DNA of 64,000 nt. It comes from an uncultured Clostridia bacterium (GTDB lineage Bacteria > Bacillota > Clostridia > UBA1381). This document shows, piece by piece, positions 8,410 to 16,935 of this stretch; positions within the stretch are counted from its first letter, which is position 1, and the number at the start of each line of letters is the position of its first letter. Under the pieces are notes generated by a model, which worked only from the letters and a program-made list of their open reading frames with translations, had not been told where the DNA came from and did no database searches. The DNA lies in contig CAKSFT010000005.1 in assembly GCA_934454145.1 (NCBI GenBank), forward strand, positions 124,001 through 188,000, given 5' to 3'. Both the position numbers and the translations under genes were made by a program.

Positions 8410-9594
8410 TTATTGTATTGTCACGCTGACATACTGTTTTTCCGTGAGGTATAACGCCGTTTTGGAAAACTGTATATTCACCTCAACCGTGTGTGTGCCG
8501 GGGCCGTAGCCCATGATGTCCGCTTCTGCCGTGATGTTCTGCGCAAGGATATACTGCTGTGCCCCCCTCACGCGAAAGCTTATCTCCGACGGTGCGGTAT
8601 AGCTCGTCCCTGTTGCCGCCTTCACCGTCAGCGGCACCGTCACATACTGTTCTGCCATCGGATACACCTTAAGTCTCACAGTAACCCTTTTCGACTTCTC
8701 CGGGATATACACCCCGTCAGGTGCCTCAATCGGCACGACATATTCTTCTGCCTTTGTTTCTTCATTATAATCAAGCATTGCCTTAAGTGACGTTATGTTT
8801 ACATCTGTGTCCACGCCGACATCTATTTCGCTGTGCGAAACCGACTCTATCTCAAATGCATATTTCGACTCCAGCTCCGGCGGAAATTCAATCTCAACCG
8901 GCAGAGTCCGCTTTTTGTGCAGTGTGCTTGTGATTTCCAGCCCGTCATATTCAAGATAAATTTCATTTACGGGTTTGACCTCTTTATACTGCTCGTCAAC
9001 CGCGCTGAGCGGATAGTTTGAAACCGTGTCGGCAATCATTTCGCTTATATCAACAAAAGCCGCGATATGCTTGATGTTTGCAACATCGGCCTTTGTCCCC
9101 TTGACGCTCACCTTTTTCTTTTCTGCCTCTGACTGCACAATTATTCCGCTGTTCGGGTTCGTGCCCTGGTGTATGACCTCCACATCAAACTCTTTTGTTT
9201 CTGCCTTTTCAACAACGATTTCTACGTTTGAGTTTCTCCTTTGCGTAATATAAAGCGCATTGGTTGCCAGTTCATAAGAAATTTTGACATTATAACGTCC
9301 CGGCGCCTCTATCTTTGAAACATCGACAATTGCCGAAACATTTCCCATAGAGTTTATTATGTCACTCCTCTTTCCGCGCACGGCAATCACCGCTTCGTCT
9401 ATTTCGTTCCTGTTTGAAACAATCAGATTATTCTCAACCAGGACAGATTCACCGCTTATTTGTATAGGTATTGACTTTATCGTTGCCTCAAAGTTTGCGT
9501 CTTCGATATATATTATTATTGCCCACAATATCAGCCCTATGACAACAGAAACAAGCTGAATCAAAAACCTTCTTTCAATGTTTTTTATCTTCAT
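8410..9594 (-). CDS. cdaR: CdaR, YbbR-domain regulator of the diadenylate cyclase
   Basis: The 394-residue protein has one N-terminal membrane segment (FLIQLVSVVIGLILWAIIIYI) followed by extracytoplasmic YbbR repeats, seen as recurring phrases such as VAAFVDISE-type and DVEVIHQGTNPNSG. CdaR binds and modulates CdaA in Firmicutes. Its ATG overlaps the cdaA stop codon as ATGA, indicating translational coupling. In most relatives glmM follows cdaR; here hslO follows instead. Confidence 0.9.
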   Translation of the reverse strand: MKIKNIERRFLIQLVSVVIGLILWAIIIYIEDANFEATIKSIPIQISGESVLVENNLIVSNRNEIDEAVIAVRGKRSDIINSMGNVSAIVDVSKIEAPGRYNVKISYELATNALYITQRRNSNVEIVVEKAETKEFDVEVIHQGTNPNSGIIVQSEAEKKKVSVKGTKADVANIKHIAAFVDISEMIADTVSNYPLSAVDEQYKEVKPVNEIYLEYDGLEITSTLHKKRTLPVEIEFPPELESKYAFEIESVSHSEIDVGVDTDVNITSLKAMLDYNEETKAEEYVVPIEAPDGVYIPEKSKRVTVRLKVYPMAEQYVTVPLTVKAATGTSYTAPSEISFRVRGAQQYILAQNITAEADIMGYGPGTHTVEVNIQFSKTALYLTEKQYVSVTIQ

Positions 9595-10433
9595 TTTGCA
9601 CTCCTCCCCCAGAACTTGATTTTTCCGCTGTCCGCGGCATCTTTTGGAGTAAGCGCTCTCTTTATCGCTTTCTGGAGTGACACTGCGTCAAGATTCCTCG
9701 TCAGCGTCCCGTTTATCGCAATGGATATTTTCCCCGTTTCCTCGCTCACAACAATTATGACGGCGTCAGACACCTCTGACATACCCAGTGCCGCCCTGTG
9801 CCTCGTCCCCAGCTCCCTTGAAAGGTTGGGGTTGTTTGTAAGCGGCAGTACACATGCCGCAGAATATATCCTGCCCTTGCGGATTATCACCGCGCCGTCA
9901 TGCAGAGGGGTGTTGGGCACAAAAATATTTTCCAAAAGCGCCGCGCTTATCTGCGAATCAACCCGTATTCCTTTGTTTGAAAAATCGCCGAGGGCCGTGT
10001 CGCGCTCCAGCACAATCAGCGCGCCGGTTTTGGTTTTTGACATATTAACCGCCGCCTCGGTGATTTCAGAAATGACCTCTTCTCCCGTTTCCTCGCCCTG
10101 TGCGCCGGTAAAGTCCAGAATTTTTCCCACCTTTGAACGCCCCACATGCTCAAGCATGTTTCGCAGTTCCGGCTGAAATATAACCACAACGGCAAATGCA
10201 CCAATCTGCATTGTGTTTCTCAAAATATAGTTCACCGCCGTCAAGTGCAGCCATGCGCTTATCGGCAATGTCAGAAAAATTATCGCCAAACCCTTCAGGA
10301 GCTGAACGGCACGGGTTTCTCTTATCATCTTCATAACCTGATATACAAGCAGTATTATTATCAGAATATCTATCACGTCCGATATTTTCATCAGCTGAAT
10401 AAATCGGGTTATATATGTAAACATTGCCGTCAT
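9591..10433 (-). CDS. cdaA: Membrane diadenylate cyclase CdaA
   Basis: CdaA makes cyclic di-AMP from two ATP molecules; the messenger controls potassium and osmolyte balance and wall homeostasis. Three N-terminal membrane segments (about residues 18-90) precede the DAC domain, which contains the catalytic DGA (179-181) and GTRHR (209-213) motifs. I place the start at the ATG at 10431-10433 (MTAMFTYITRF) because GGGAGAG precedes it; this gives 280 residues, the usual family size, while the longer open frame would add an unlikely 24-residue extension. A TATAAT box lies just upstream. Confidence 0.95.
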   Translation of the reverse strand: MTAMFTYITRFIQLMKISDVIDILIIILLVYQVMKMIRETRAVQLLKGLAIIFLTLPISAWLHLTAVNYILRNTMQIGAFAVVVIFQPELRNMLEHVGRSKVGKILDFTGAQGEETGEEVISEITEAAVNMSKTKTGALIVLERDTALGDFSNKGIRVDSQISAALLENIFVPNTPLHDGAVIIRKGRIYSAACVLPLTNNPNLSRELGTRHRAALGMSEVSDAVIIVVSEETGKISIAINGTLTRNLDAVSLQKAIKRALTPKDAADSGKIKFWGRSAK

Positions 10434-10464
10434 CAAACTCTCTCCCATCATAATTGATATCTTT

Positions 10465-10493
10465 ATTATACTATACTTTCCGCAATTTGAAAA
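10465..10493 (-). promoter_or_regulatory. Probable promoter of cdaA-cdaR-hslO
   Basis: A perfect TATAAT (complement of 10465-10470) is preceded after 17 bp by TTTTCA (complement of 10488-10493), a 4/6 match to the -35 consensus. Confidence 0.6.
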
Positions 10494-10542
10494 GACTTTT
10501 ATCAAATTTATTTTATAAAAAAATTTACATATTTATGTCATA

Positions 10543-10571
10543 TTGACTATTTCGGATAATTGTATTATAAT
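10543..10571 (+). promoter_or_regulatory. Sigma-A promoter of the LTA-synthase-like gene
   Basis: TTGACT (10543-10548), a 17-bp spacer and TATAAT (10566-10571). The promoter occupies the first codons of the longest open frame, which supports the downstream TTG start at 10639. Confidence 0.85.
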
Positions 10572-10638
10572 AGATGATATAAAAAATCCGCACCGTGTAC
10601 GTTCACGGCGCGAAATCAGCAAAAGGCGGTGTATTTTT

Positions 10639-12609
10639 TTGAAAAAGCTTATACATTTTTTAGATGAAAAACCGGTTATGTGTCTGATAGTTATATCTGC
10701 CGTTTTAAACACCCTTATCGAAATTCTGGCGCGGCGCTCCTTCTTCGGCACCGTTGCATATATTATAGAAAATCCTTTCATCACTGCATACAACTGCATT
10801 ATAGTTCTTTTTACGCTTTCTGTTGCACTGTATTTCTCAAAAAGATATTCCGTGCTTACGATTGTGTGTTTTGCGTGGATTGTGCTCGGGGTGGTCAACA
10901 GTGTGCTTATGGGGATACGCGGCACGCCGCTTTCGGCAGTTGATTTCACCATATTCAAAAGTGCATATGCACTCATAAGCCTTTATATAAGCGTGCCGTT
11001 TCTCCTGGCGCTTATTCTTGCCGCCGCCGCGGCAATCGCGGCGATTGTGTTCCTTTTCATAAAGGTTCCCAAGGTGAAACCGACATATATAAAAGCAATA
11101 CTGCTGACAATACTGTCTGCATTCATGATATTTTTCACCTCAGAAAAACTGCTGACATCAGAAACGGTGTCCGCCTCGGAAAAAGATATTTCAAAAACAT
11201 ACTCAAAATACGGTTTTGCGTGCTGTTTTTCCTACAGTTTGATAGGTCACGGAATCAACACGCCCGATTCTTATTCAAAAGAATCCATAGACAAAATCCT
11301 GACCTCGATAAATTATGCCGAAAAGTATAAAACCCAAGGCAACCCCAACATCATAATGGTTCAATTGGAATCATTTTTTGACCCGTCATATCTTGATGTG
11401 CGCGGACTCAAATTTTCGGAAGAGCCTGTGCCGAACTTCAAAAATCTCAAAAACTCATATCCGCATGGATTTTTAAAAGTCCCTGTCTTCGGCGGCGGCA
11501 CTGCCAACACCGAATTTGAGGTACTGACACAAATCAACATCAACACATTCGGTCTTGGGGAATATCCGTACACAACGGTGCTTAAAAACAACGCCTTTGA
11601 ATCCGCCGCGCAATATCTCAAAAAGGACGGCTACAAAACCCACGCAATGCACAATCACACCGCAACCTTTTATGACCGCAATCTGGTTTACCGCAGCCTC
11701 GGCTTTGACACTTTTACGCCTGTGGAGTACATGACGGACTTGCAGACAAATGACCTTGGCTGGGCAAAGGACTCGGTACTCACCGGCGAGATTCGCAAAG
11801 CGCTTTCCTCCACTGCCGAAAAAGATTTTATTTTTGCGGTTTCTGTCCAGGGGCACGGACAATACCCCTCGGAATTTTATGGTGATTTGCCGATAACGGT
11901 TTCGGGCATTGACGACAACGAGATAAAAACCAATCTGGAATATTATCTGAAACAGATACACGAAATGGACGCTTTTATTGCAGAGCTTACAGACGCAATC
12001 TCGCAATATCCCGAAGACACAATTGTTGTGTTCTACGGCGACCATCTCCCCTGTCTGAAGCTTGGCGAAATAAATAACTCAGACCTTGGCTATTACCCAA
12101 CCTCCTGTGACCGATATTCAACCGAATACGTTATATGGAGCAATTTTGACCTGAACGGCAAAAGCGAGGATATCCCGGCATATAAGCTGACATCAAAGGT
12201 TTTGGGAATGACCGATATCCACACCGGTGTCTTTACGCAGCTGAACCAAAATACAGACATTTCACGCGAAACATGCGCATCATATGCAAAAATGCTTGCA
12301 TATGACATGCTCTACGGCAACAGATATCTGAATATCATAGAAAAAATCGAGCCTTCCCAAATGAAACTCGGCACATCGGACATCACTGTCAGCGACATAA
12401 GCATTTCCGGCGAATATGCCCGAATAACCGGCTCAGGCTTTACAAAATACAGCGTTGTGTGGGCTGACGGGCGCGAATGTGACACAGTATATGTTTCGCC
12501 CTCCCTTTTGCTTACCGAAAAGAAAAACATTTTGCGCGGCGCTGCCGTATCTGTCAAGCAAAAAACCGAAGGCAAAATCTTGTCTTCTTCAAATGAACTT
12601 CTGTTTTAA
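10639..12609 (+). CDS. LTA synthase / phosphoglycerol transferase family membrane sulfatase-fold enzyme
   Basis: The product (about 656 residues) has five or so N-terminal membrane segments (to about residue 170) followed by an extracellular sulfatase-fold domain. Family motifs are NPNIIMVQLESFFDP (metal-ligand Glu), VFGGGTANTEFEVLT (the Thr after GGG aligns with the catalytic Thr of LtaS-type enzymes) and VVFYGDHLPCL. Such enzymes move glycerol phosphate from phosphatidylglycerol onto wall or membrane glycans. The start is TTG at 10639 preceded by AAAGGCGGTG; upstream codons overlap the promoter. The last roughly 80 residues form an extra beta-rich tail of unknown role. Exact substrate cannot be told. 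Confidence 0.88.
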   Translation: MKKLIHFLDEKPVMCLIVISAVLNTLIEILARRSFFGTVAYIIENPFITAYNCIIVLFTLSVALYFSKRYSVLTIVCFAWIVLGVVNSVLMGIRGTPLSAVDFTIFKSAYALISLYISVPFLLALILAAAAAIAAIVFLFIKVPKVKPTYIKAILLTILSAFMIFFTSEKLLTSETVSASEKDISKTYSKYGFACCFSYSLIGHGINTPDSYSKESIDKILTSINYAEKYKTQGNPNIIMVQLESFFDPSYLDVRGLKFSEEPVPNFKNLKNSYPHGFLKVPVFGGGTANTEFEVLTQININTFGLGEYPYTTVLKNNAFESAAQYLKKDGYKTHAMHNHTATFYDRNLVYRSLGFDTFTPVEYMTDLQTNDLGWAKDSVLTGEIRKALSSTAEKDFIFAVSVQGHGQYPSEFYGDLPITVSGIDDNEIKTNLEYYLKQIHEMDAFIAELTDAISQYPEDTIVVFYGDHLPCLKLGEINNSDLGYYPTSCDRYSTEYVIWSNFDLNGKSEDIPAYKLTSKVLGMTDIHTGVFTQLNQNTDISRETCASYAKMLAYDMLYGNRYLNIIEKIEPSQMKLGTSDITVSDISISGEYARITGSGFTKYSVVWADGRECDTVYVSPSLLLTEKKNILRGAAVSVKQKTEGKILSSSNELLF

Positions 12610-12630
12610 AAAATTTTGATTCCGCGTCCC

Positions 12631-12667
12631 TTGCCGATGCCCGGTTTATCCGCCGGGCACCGGCAAA
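12631..12667 (+). terminator. Probable terminator hairpin
   Basis: TTGCCGATGCCCGG pairs with CCGGGCACCGGCAA around a short loop with one G-U pair. The following U tract is weak (CATTTTG), so termination may be partial. Confidence 0.55.
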
Positions 12668-12744
12668 GCAGGGCATTTTGTTTGCCTTGTCTTACATTTT
12701 CATCTCTTTTGGGAAACATTTTTTAAATAATTTTAAAATAACAC

Positions 12745-12773
12745 TTGACACCTCTATATATATGGTGTATAAT
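12745..12773 (+). promoter_or_regulatory. Sigma-A promoter of the nrdG-nrdD-trxB operon
   Basis: TTGACA (12745-12750), a 17-bp spacer and TATAAT (12768-12773). The leader of about 95 nt to nrdG shows no pair of NrdR boxes that I can recognise. Confidence 0.88.
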
Positions 12774-12870
12774 CTAATCATACCTCAAAAAATCAACTAT
12801 ATCTTGTGTTTGCAAAAATGTCGTTTGATCGGCTTTTTTTACCGAAATCTACGTCCGGAGTGAATTTAGA

Positions 12871-13560
12871 GTGAAAATATACGGTCTGCAAAAGCTTACG
12901 CTTTTAGATTATCCTCAAAAAACCGCCTGCACAATTTTTTGCGGGGGCTGCAATTTCAGATGCCCGTTTTGCCACAATTCCGACCTGGTGCTCGGGCGGT
13001 TCGGAGAACCGCTTGACGAGGAGGAGCTGTTTCGGTTTCTGACAAAACGTGCCGGGTTGCTTGACGGAGTATGCATAACAGGCGGCGAACCGCTTTTAAA
13101 CAGCGACATTGGAGAATTTATCAAAAAAATACGCCGGCTCGGTTATCTCATAAAGCTTGACACAAACGGCAGCAACCCGACACTTTTGGAAAAACTTGTG
13201 TCGGAAAAGCTTGTCGACTATGTCGCAATGGATATAAAAAATTCTCCCGAAAAATATGGGCAGACCATAGGCATAAATAATTTTGACATTACACCGATTC
13301 GCCGCAGTATAGAGTTTTTGATGACGGCAGACATCGACTGCGAATTTCGCACCACCGTCACAAAAGAGCTTCACTCCGACGAATCAATGAAGGGCATTGC
13401 ACAGATGATTGCAGGCGCAAAGCGTTATTTTATACAGAACTATCGCGACTCGGACAGCGTTTTGTCAAAAGGGCTCAGCAGTGTTCCGCCAAAACAGCTT
13501 GCAGACTGGCAAAAGCTTTTTGAAAACTATGTGGATTTTGTTCAGATACGAGGGGAATAA
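12871..13560 (+). CDS. nrdG: Anaerobic ribonucleotide reductase activating protein (radical SAM)
   Basis: The 229-residue radical SAM enzyme generates the glycyl radical on NrdD. The cluster motif is CGGCNFRCPFCHNS near residues 24-36 (C-x3-C-x2-C within GCNFRCPFC), followed by the SAM-binding CITGGEPLL. The start is GTG at 12871, with CGGAG 10 nt upstream. nrdD follows after 17 bp. The nrdG-before-nrdD order, rather than nrdD-nrdG as in enterobacteria, is common for this clostridial type. Confidence 0.93.
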   Translation: MKIYGLQKLTLLDYPQKTACTIFCGGCNFRCPFCHNSDLVLGRFGEPLDEEELFRFLTKRAGLLDGVCITGGEPLLNSDIGEFIKKIRRLGYLIKLDTNGSNPTLLEKLVSEKLVDYVAMDIKNSPEKYGQTIGINNFDITPIRRSIEFLMTADIDCEFRTTVTKELHSDESMKGIAQMIAGAKRYFIQNYRDSDSVLSKGLSSVPPKQLADWQKLFENYVDFVQIRGE

Positions 13561-13577
13561 GAAAGGAAGATTGAAAA

Positions 13578-15947
13578 ATGTATCAAGTAAAAAAGCGTGA
13601 CGGCAGCATCACGGAATTTGATATCGGAAAAATCACTGCCGCAATAACACAGGCCTTTGAGGCACAGGACACCCAGTATCACCCGAGTGTCATTGATTTC
13701 CTTGCGCTCAAGGTTACGGCAGATTTTGAATCAAAAATACACGACTCCATAATTTCTGTCGAAGATATCCAGGACAGCGTGGAAGAAGTTCTGGTTCAGG
13801 CAGGATATGCAGAGGTTGCAAAAGCATATATTCTGTACAGAAGAATGCACGAAAAGATGCGTAACATCAAGTCCACAATCCTGGATTATAAAGAAGTCGT
13901 GGACAACTATGTCAAAATAAATGACTGGAGAGTCAAGGAAAACTCCACTGTTACATATTCGGTCGGCGGACTTATTCTGAGCAATTCCGGCGCCATAACA
14001 GCCAATTACTGGCTGTCGGAAATTTATGATGACGAAATTTCAAATGCGCACCGTAGTGCCGACATTCATATCCACGACCTTTCCATGCTTACCGGCTATT
14101 GTGCCGGCTGGTCGCTCAAGCAGCTGATTCAGGAGGGACTTGGCGGTGTCGAAGGAAAAATCACCTCTGCACCGGCAAAACATCTTTCCACGCTCTGCAA
14201 CCAGATGGTCAACTTCCTCGGCATAATGCAAAACGAATGGGCGGGTGCTCAGGCATTTTCCTCATTTGACACATATCTTGCTCCTTTTGTAAAGACGGAT
14301 AACCTCCCGTATGAAACGGTTAAAAAATGCATAGAATCATTTATCTACGGTGTCAACACGCCAAGCAGATGGGGCACACAGGCGCCGTTCTCAAACATTA
14401 CGCTTGACTGGACAGTCCCGGCGGATCTGAAAGACCTCCCGGCCATAGTCGGCGGCGAAGAGATGGACTTCACATACGGCGACTGCAAAAAAGAGATGGA
14501 CATGATTAACAAAGCATTCATCGAAACCATGATTGAAGGCGACGCAAACGGCAGAGGTTTCCAATACCCGATACCGACATATTCCATCACAAGCAACTTT
14601 GACTGGTCCGACACAGAAAACAACCGTTTGCTTTTTGAAATGACCTCAAAATACGGCACACCGTATTTTTCAAACTATATAAACAGCGAAATGGAACCCA
14701 GCGACGTCAGAAGCATGTGTTGCCGTCTGCGCCTTGACCTGAGGGAACTGAGGAAGAAATCCGGCGGTTTCTTCGGCAGCGGCGAAAGCACCGGCTCTGT
14801 CGGTGTGGTGACGATAAACATGCCGCGCATTGCATATCTTGCCGCAGACAAAGACGATTTTTACAAACGTTTGGACCGCCTTATGGACATTTCCGCGCGT
14901 TCGCTGAAAATCAAGAGAAATGTCATAACTAAGCTGCTTGACGAAGGGCTCTATCCCTATACAAAACGTTATCTTGGCACATTTACAAACCATTTTTCGA
15001 CAATCGGGCTTATCGGCATGAACGAAGTCGGATTAAACGCAAAATGGCTCAGAAAAGACATGTCTCACCCCGAAACACAGGAATTTACCAAAGAAGTCCT
15101 GAACCATATGCGTGAGCGTCTTTCCGATTACCAGGAAAAATACGGCGATTTGTACAACCTGGAGGCGACCCCGGCAGAATCGACAACCTACAGACTGGCA
15201 AAGCATGACGTGAAAAAGTATCCCGAAATAATCACAGCGGCAGAGCCGGGCGGAACACCGTACTATACAAACAGTTCTCACCTGCCTGTCGGTTATACCG
15301 AAGATATCTTTGATGCGCTTGATATACAGGACGACTTGCAGACACTCTACACCTCGGGCACAGTGTTCCATGCCTTTCTGGGCGAGAAACTCCCCGACTG
15401 GAAAGCGGCGGCAAACCTTGTGCGCAAGATTGCGGAAAACTACAAGCTTCCGTACTATACGCTTTCCCCGACATACTCCGTCTGCAAAACTCACGGATAT
15501 CTGAGCGGAGAACAAAAGGCATGCCCGATATGCGGCCATGCAACCGAGGTATACAGCCGAATCACCGGCTATTACAGACCTGTGCGCAACTGGAATGACG
15601 GAAAAACACAGGAGTACAAAGAAAGAAAAGTCTACAACATAGAAACCTCTGTGATGAAAAAGAGTGCAAACAAGCCGGAAGGGACCCTTGAGGATACAGA
15701 AATCACAATTCCTTCAAGCAGTGAGATAATGCTTCTCACCACCGCCAGCTGCCCAAACTGCAAGGCGGCGGAACAAATGCTTAACAAAGCCGGCATTTCA
15801 TATATTGTCCTGCTTGCGGAGGAAAACCCCGACATCGTGAAACGATTTGACATTCATCAGGCTCCGACCCTGATTTGTGACAACAAAGTATACAGCGGAA
15901 TTTCAAAAGTAAAACAATTTATTTCTGCTGTAAAAAAAGGAGCTTAG
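13578..15947 (+). CDS. nrdD: Class III ribonucleoside-triphosphate reductase with C-terminal redoxin domain
   Basis: This oxygen-sensitive glycyl-radical enzyme reduces NTPs to dNTPs. The 789 residues comprise an ATP-cone (about 1-95, VKKRDGSITEFDIGKI), the large catalytic barrel with paired cysteines in RSMCCRLRLD, a cysteine-rich metal site (SVCKTHGYLSGEQKACPICG), the glycyl-radical loop RITGYY with G664, and then a linker and a glutaredoxin-like domain from about 716, with the redox motif C725-P-N-C728 and the cis-Pro motif QAPTL. The appended redoxin, followed 3 bp later by a thioredoxin reductase gene, suggests NADPH-driven, thioredoxin-type rather than formate-dependent reduction. That last point is inference. 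Confidence 0.95.
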   Translation: MYQVKKRDGSITEFDIGKITAAITQAFEAQDTQYHPSVIDFLALKVTADFESKIHDSIISVEDIQDSVEEVLVQAGYAEVAKAYILYRRMHEKMRNIKSTILDYKEVVDNYVKINDWRVKENSTVTYSVGGLILSNSGAITANYWLSEIYDDEISNAHRSADIHIHDLSMLTGYCAGWSLKQLIQEGLGGVEGKITSAPAKHLSTLCNQMVNFLGIMQNEWAGAQAFSSFDTYLAPFVKTDNLPYETVKKCIESFIYGVNTPSRWGTQAPFSNITLDWTVPADLKDLPAIVGGEEMDFTYGDCKKEMDMINKAFIETMIEGDANGRGFQYPIPTYSITSNFDWSDTENNRLLFEMTSKYGTPYFSNYINSEMEPSDVRSMCCRLRLDLRELRKKSGGFFGSGESTGSVGVVTINMPRIAYLAADKDDFYKRLDRLMDISARSLKIKRNVITKLLDEGLYPYTKRYLGTFTNHFSTIGLIGMNEVGLNAKWLRKDMSHPETQEFTKEVLNHMRERLSDYQEKYGDLYNLEATPAESTTYRLAKHDVKKYPEIITAAEPGGTPYYTNSSHLPVGYTEDIFDALDIQDDLQTLYTSGTVFHAFLGEKLPDWKAAANLVRKIAENYKLPYYTLSPTYSVCKTHGYLSGEQKACPICGHATEVYSRITGYYRPVRNWNDGKTQEYKERKVYNIETSVMKKSANKPEGTLEDTEITIPSSSEIMLLTTASCPNCKAAEQMLNKAGISYIVLLAEENPDIVKRFDIHQAPTLICDNKVYSGISKVKQFISAVKKGA

Positions 15948-15950
15948 GGC

Positions 15951-16853
15951 ATGTATGATATAATAGTTATAGGTGCGGGGCCGGCGGGGCTCACCGCCGC
16001 CCTGTATGCTCTGCGTTCCGGCAAAAGTGTGCTGGTTCTAGAGGGCGAATCCTTTGGCGGACAGATAACGCTTTCCCCGGCGATTGAAAATTATCCGGGC
16101 ACCGGCAAAATCAGCGGTGCGGACTTTGCCGACACACTCATGAAACAAGTGACAGAGCTGGGCGGCGAGGCAGAATTTGCCTCCGCAAGCGGAATAATTG
16201 ACGGGAAAATAAAAACCGTTGTCACAGAAGATGAGAATTATGAGTCCAAAGCGGTCATCATTGCCGCAGGCGTGAATCACCGCCCCCTCGGGCTGCCAAA
16301 CGAATCGGATTTTATAGGCCGCGGGATTTCATACTGTGCGATATGCGACGGTGCTTTTTATAAAGACAAAACCGTAGCCGTTGTCGGCGGCGGTAGTTCT
16401 GCCCTGACAAGTGCACTGTATCTCTGCGGAATATGCAAAACCGTGTTTCTTGTCCACCGCCGCGAGCATTTTCGCGCGGAAAATGCACTGGTTGACAAGG
16501 TGAAACAAAAGGATAACATAAAGCTTATATTAAACTCCACAGTTTCGGGTGTCTACGGAGAAAAAGAACTCAAAAGAATAGAAATTCTCTCCAACGGCGG
16601 TGCAATCTGCGATATCGACTTGGACGCACTTTTTATATCCATCGGGCAAACACCGGAAAATTCTGCATTTGAAAATGTTGCGGTCTTGGACAATGACGGT
16701 TTTATCGTCACAGACGAGCTTTGCCGCACCGGGAAAGACGGTATTTTCGCCGCAGGCGATTGCCGCAAAAAAAATATACGCCAACTCACAACCGCTGTTT
16801 CAGACGGGACTCACGCCGCGGTTTCGGCTTGTGAATACATTGACAACCTATAA
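15951..16853 (+). CDS. trxB: Thioredoxin-reductase-like FAD/NAD(P) oxidoreductase
   Basis: The 300-residue flavoprotein has an FAD Rossmann motif (IGAGPAGLTAALYALRSG, residues 6-23), the redox CAICDG motif (C129 and C132), an NAD(P) motif VVGGGSSALTSALYL, and a C-terminal FAD motif IFAAGDCRKK. These are typical of low-molecular-weight thioredoxin reductases. Its ATG is 3 bp after the nrdD stop and its ribosome-binding site AAAGGAG lies inside nrdD, so it is co-translated with nrdD. The likely electron acceptor is the NrdD redoxin domain. It ends at a strong hairpin terminator that overlaps its stop. Confidence 0.92.
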   Translation: MYDIIVIGAGPAGLTAALYALRSGKSVLVLEGESFGGQITLSPAIENYPGTGKISGADFADTLMKQVTELGGEAEFASASGIIDGKIKTVVTEDENYESKAVIIAAGVNHRPLGLPNESDFIGRGISYCAICDGAFYKDKTVAVVGGGSSALTSALYLCGICKTVFLVHRREHFRAENALVDKVKQKDNIKLILNSTVSGVYGEKELKRIEILSNGGAICDIDLDALFISIGQTPENSAFENVAVLDNDGFIVTDELCRTGKDGIFAAGDCRKKNIRQLTTAVSDGTHAAVSACEYIDNL

Positions 16854-16882
16854 AAAGTCATGGCAAAAGCCATGACTTTTTT
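16852..16882. terminator. Intrinsic terminator after trxB, likely bidirectional
   Basis: AAAAAGTCATGGC and GCCATGACTTTTTT form a perfect stem with an AAAA loop, immediately after the trxB stop and before the convergent FAD oxidoreductase gene. Confidence 0.9.
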
Positions 16883-16935
16883 CAGACTGCCGAAAAAGTC
16901 GGTCAAACACAAGCAAATTACATTTTTTATTTATC

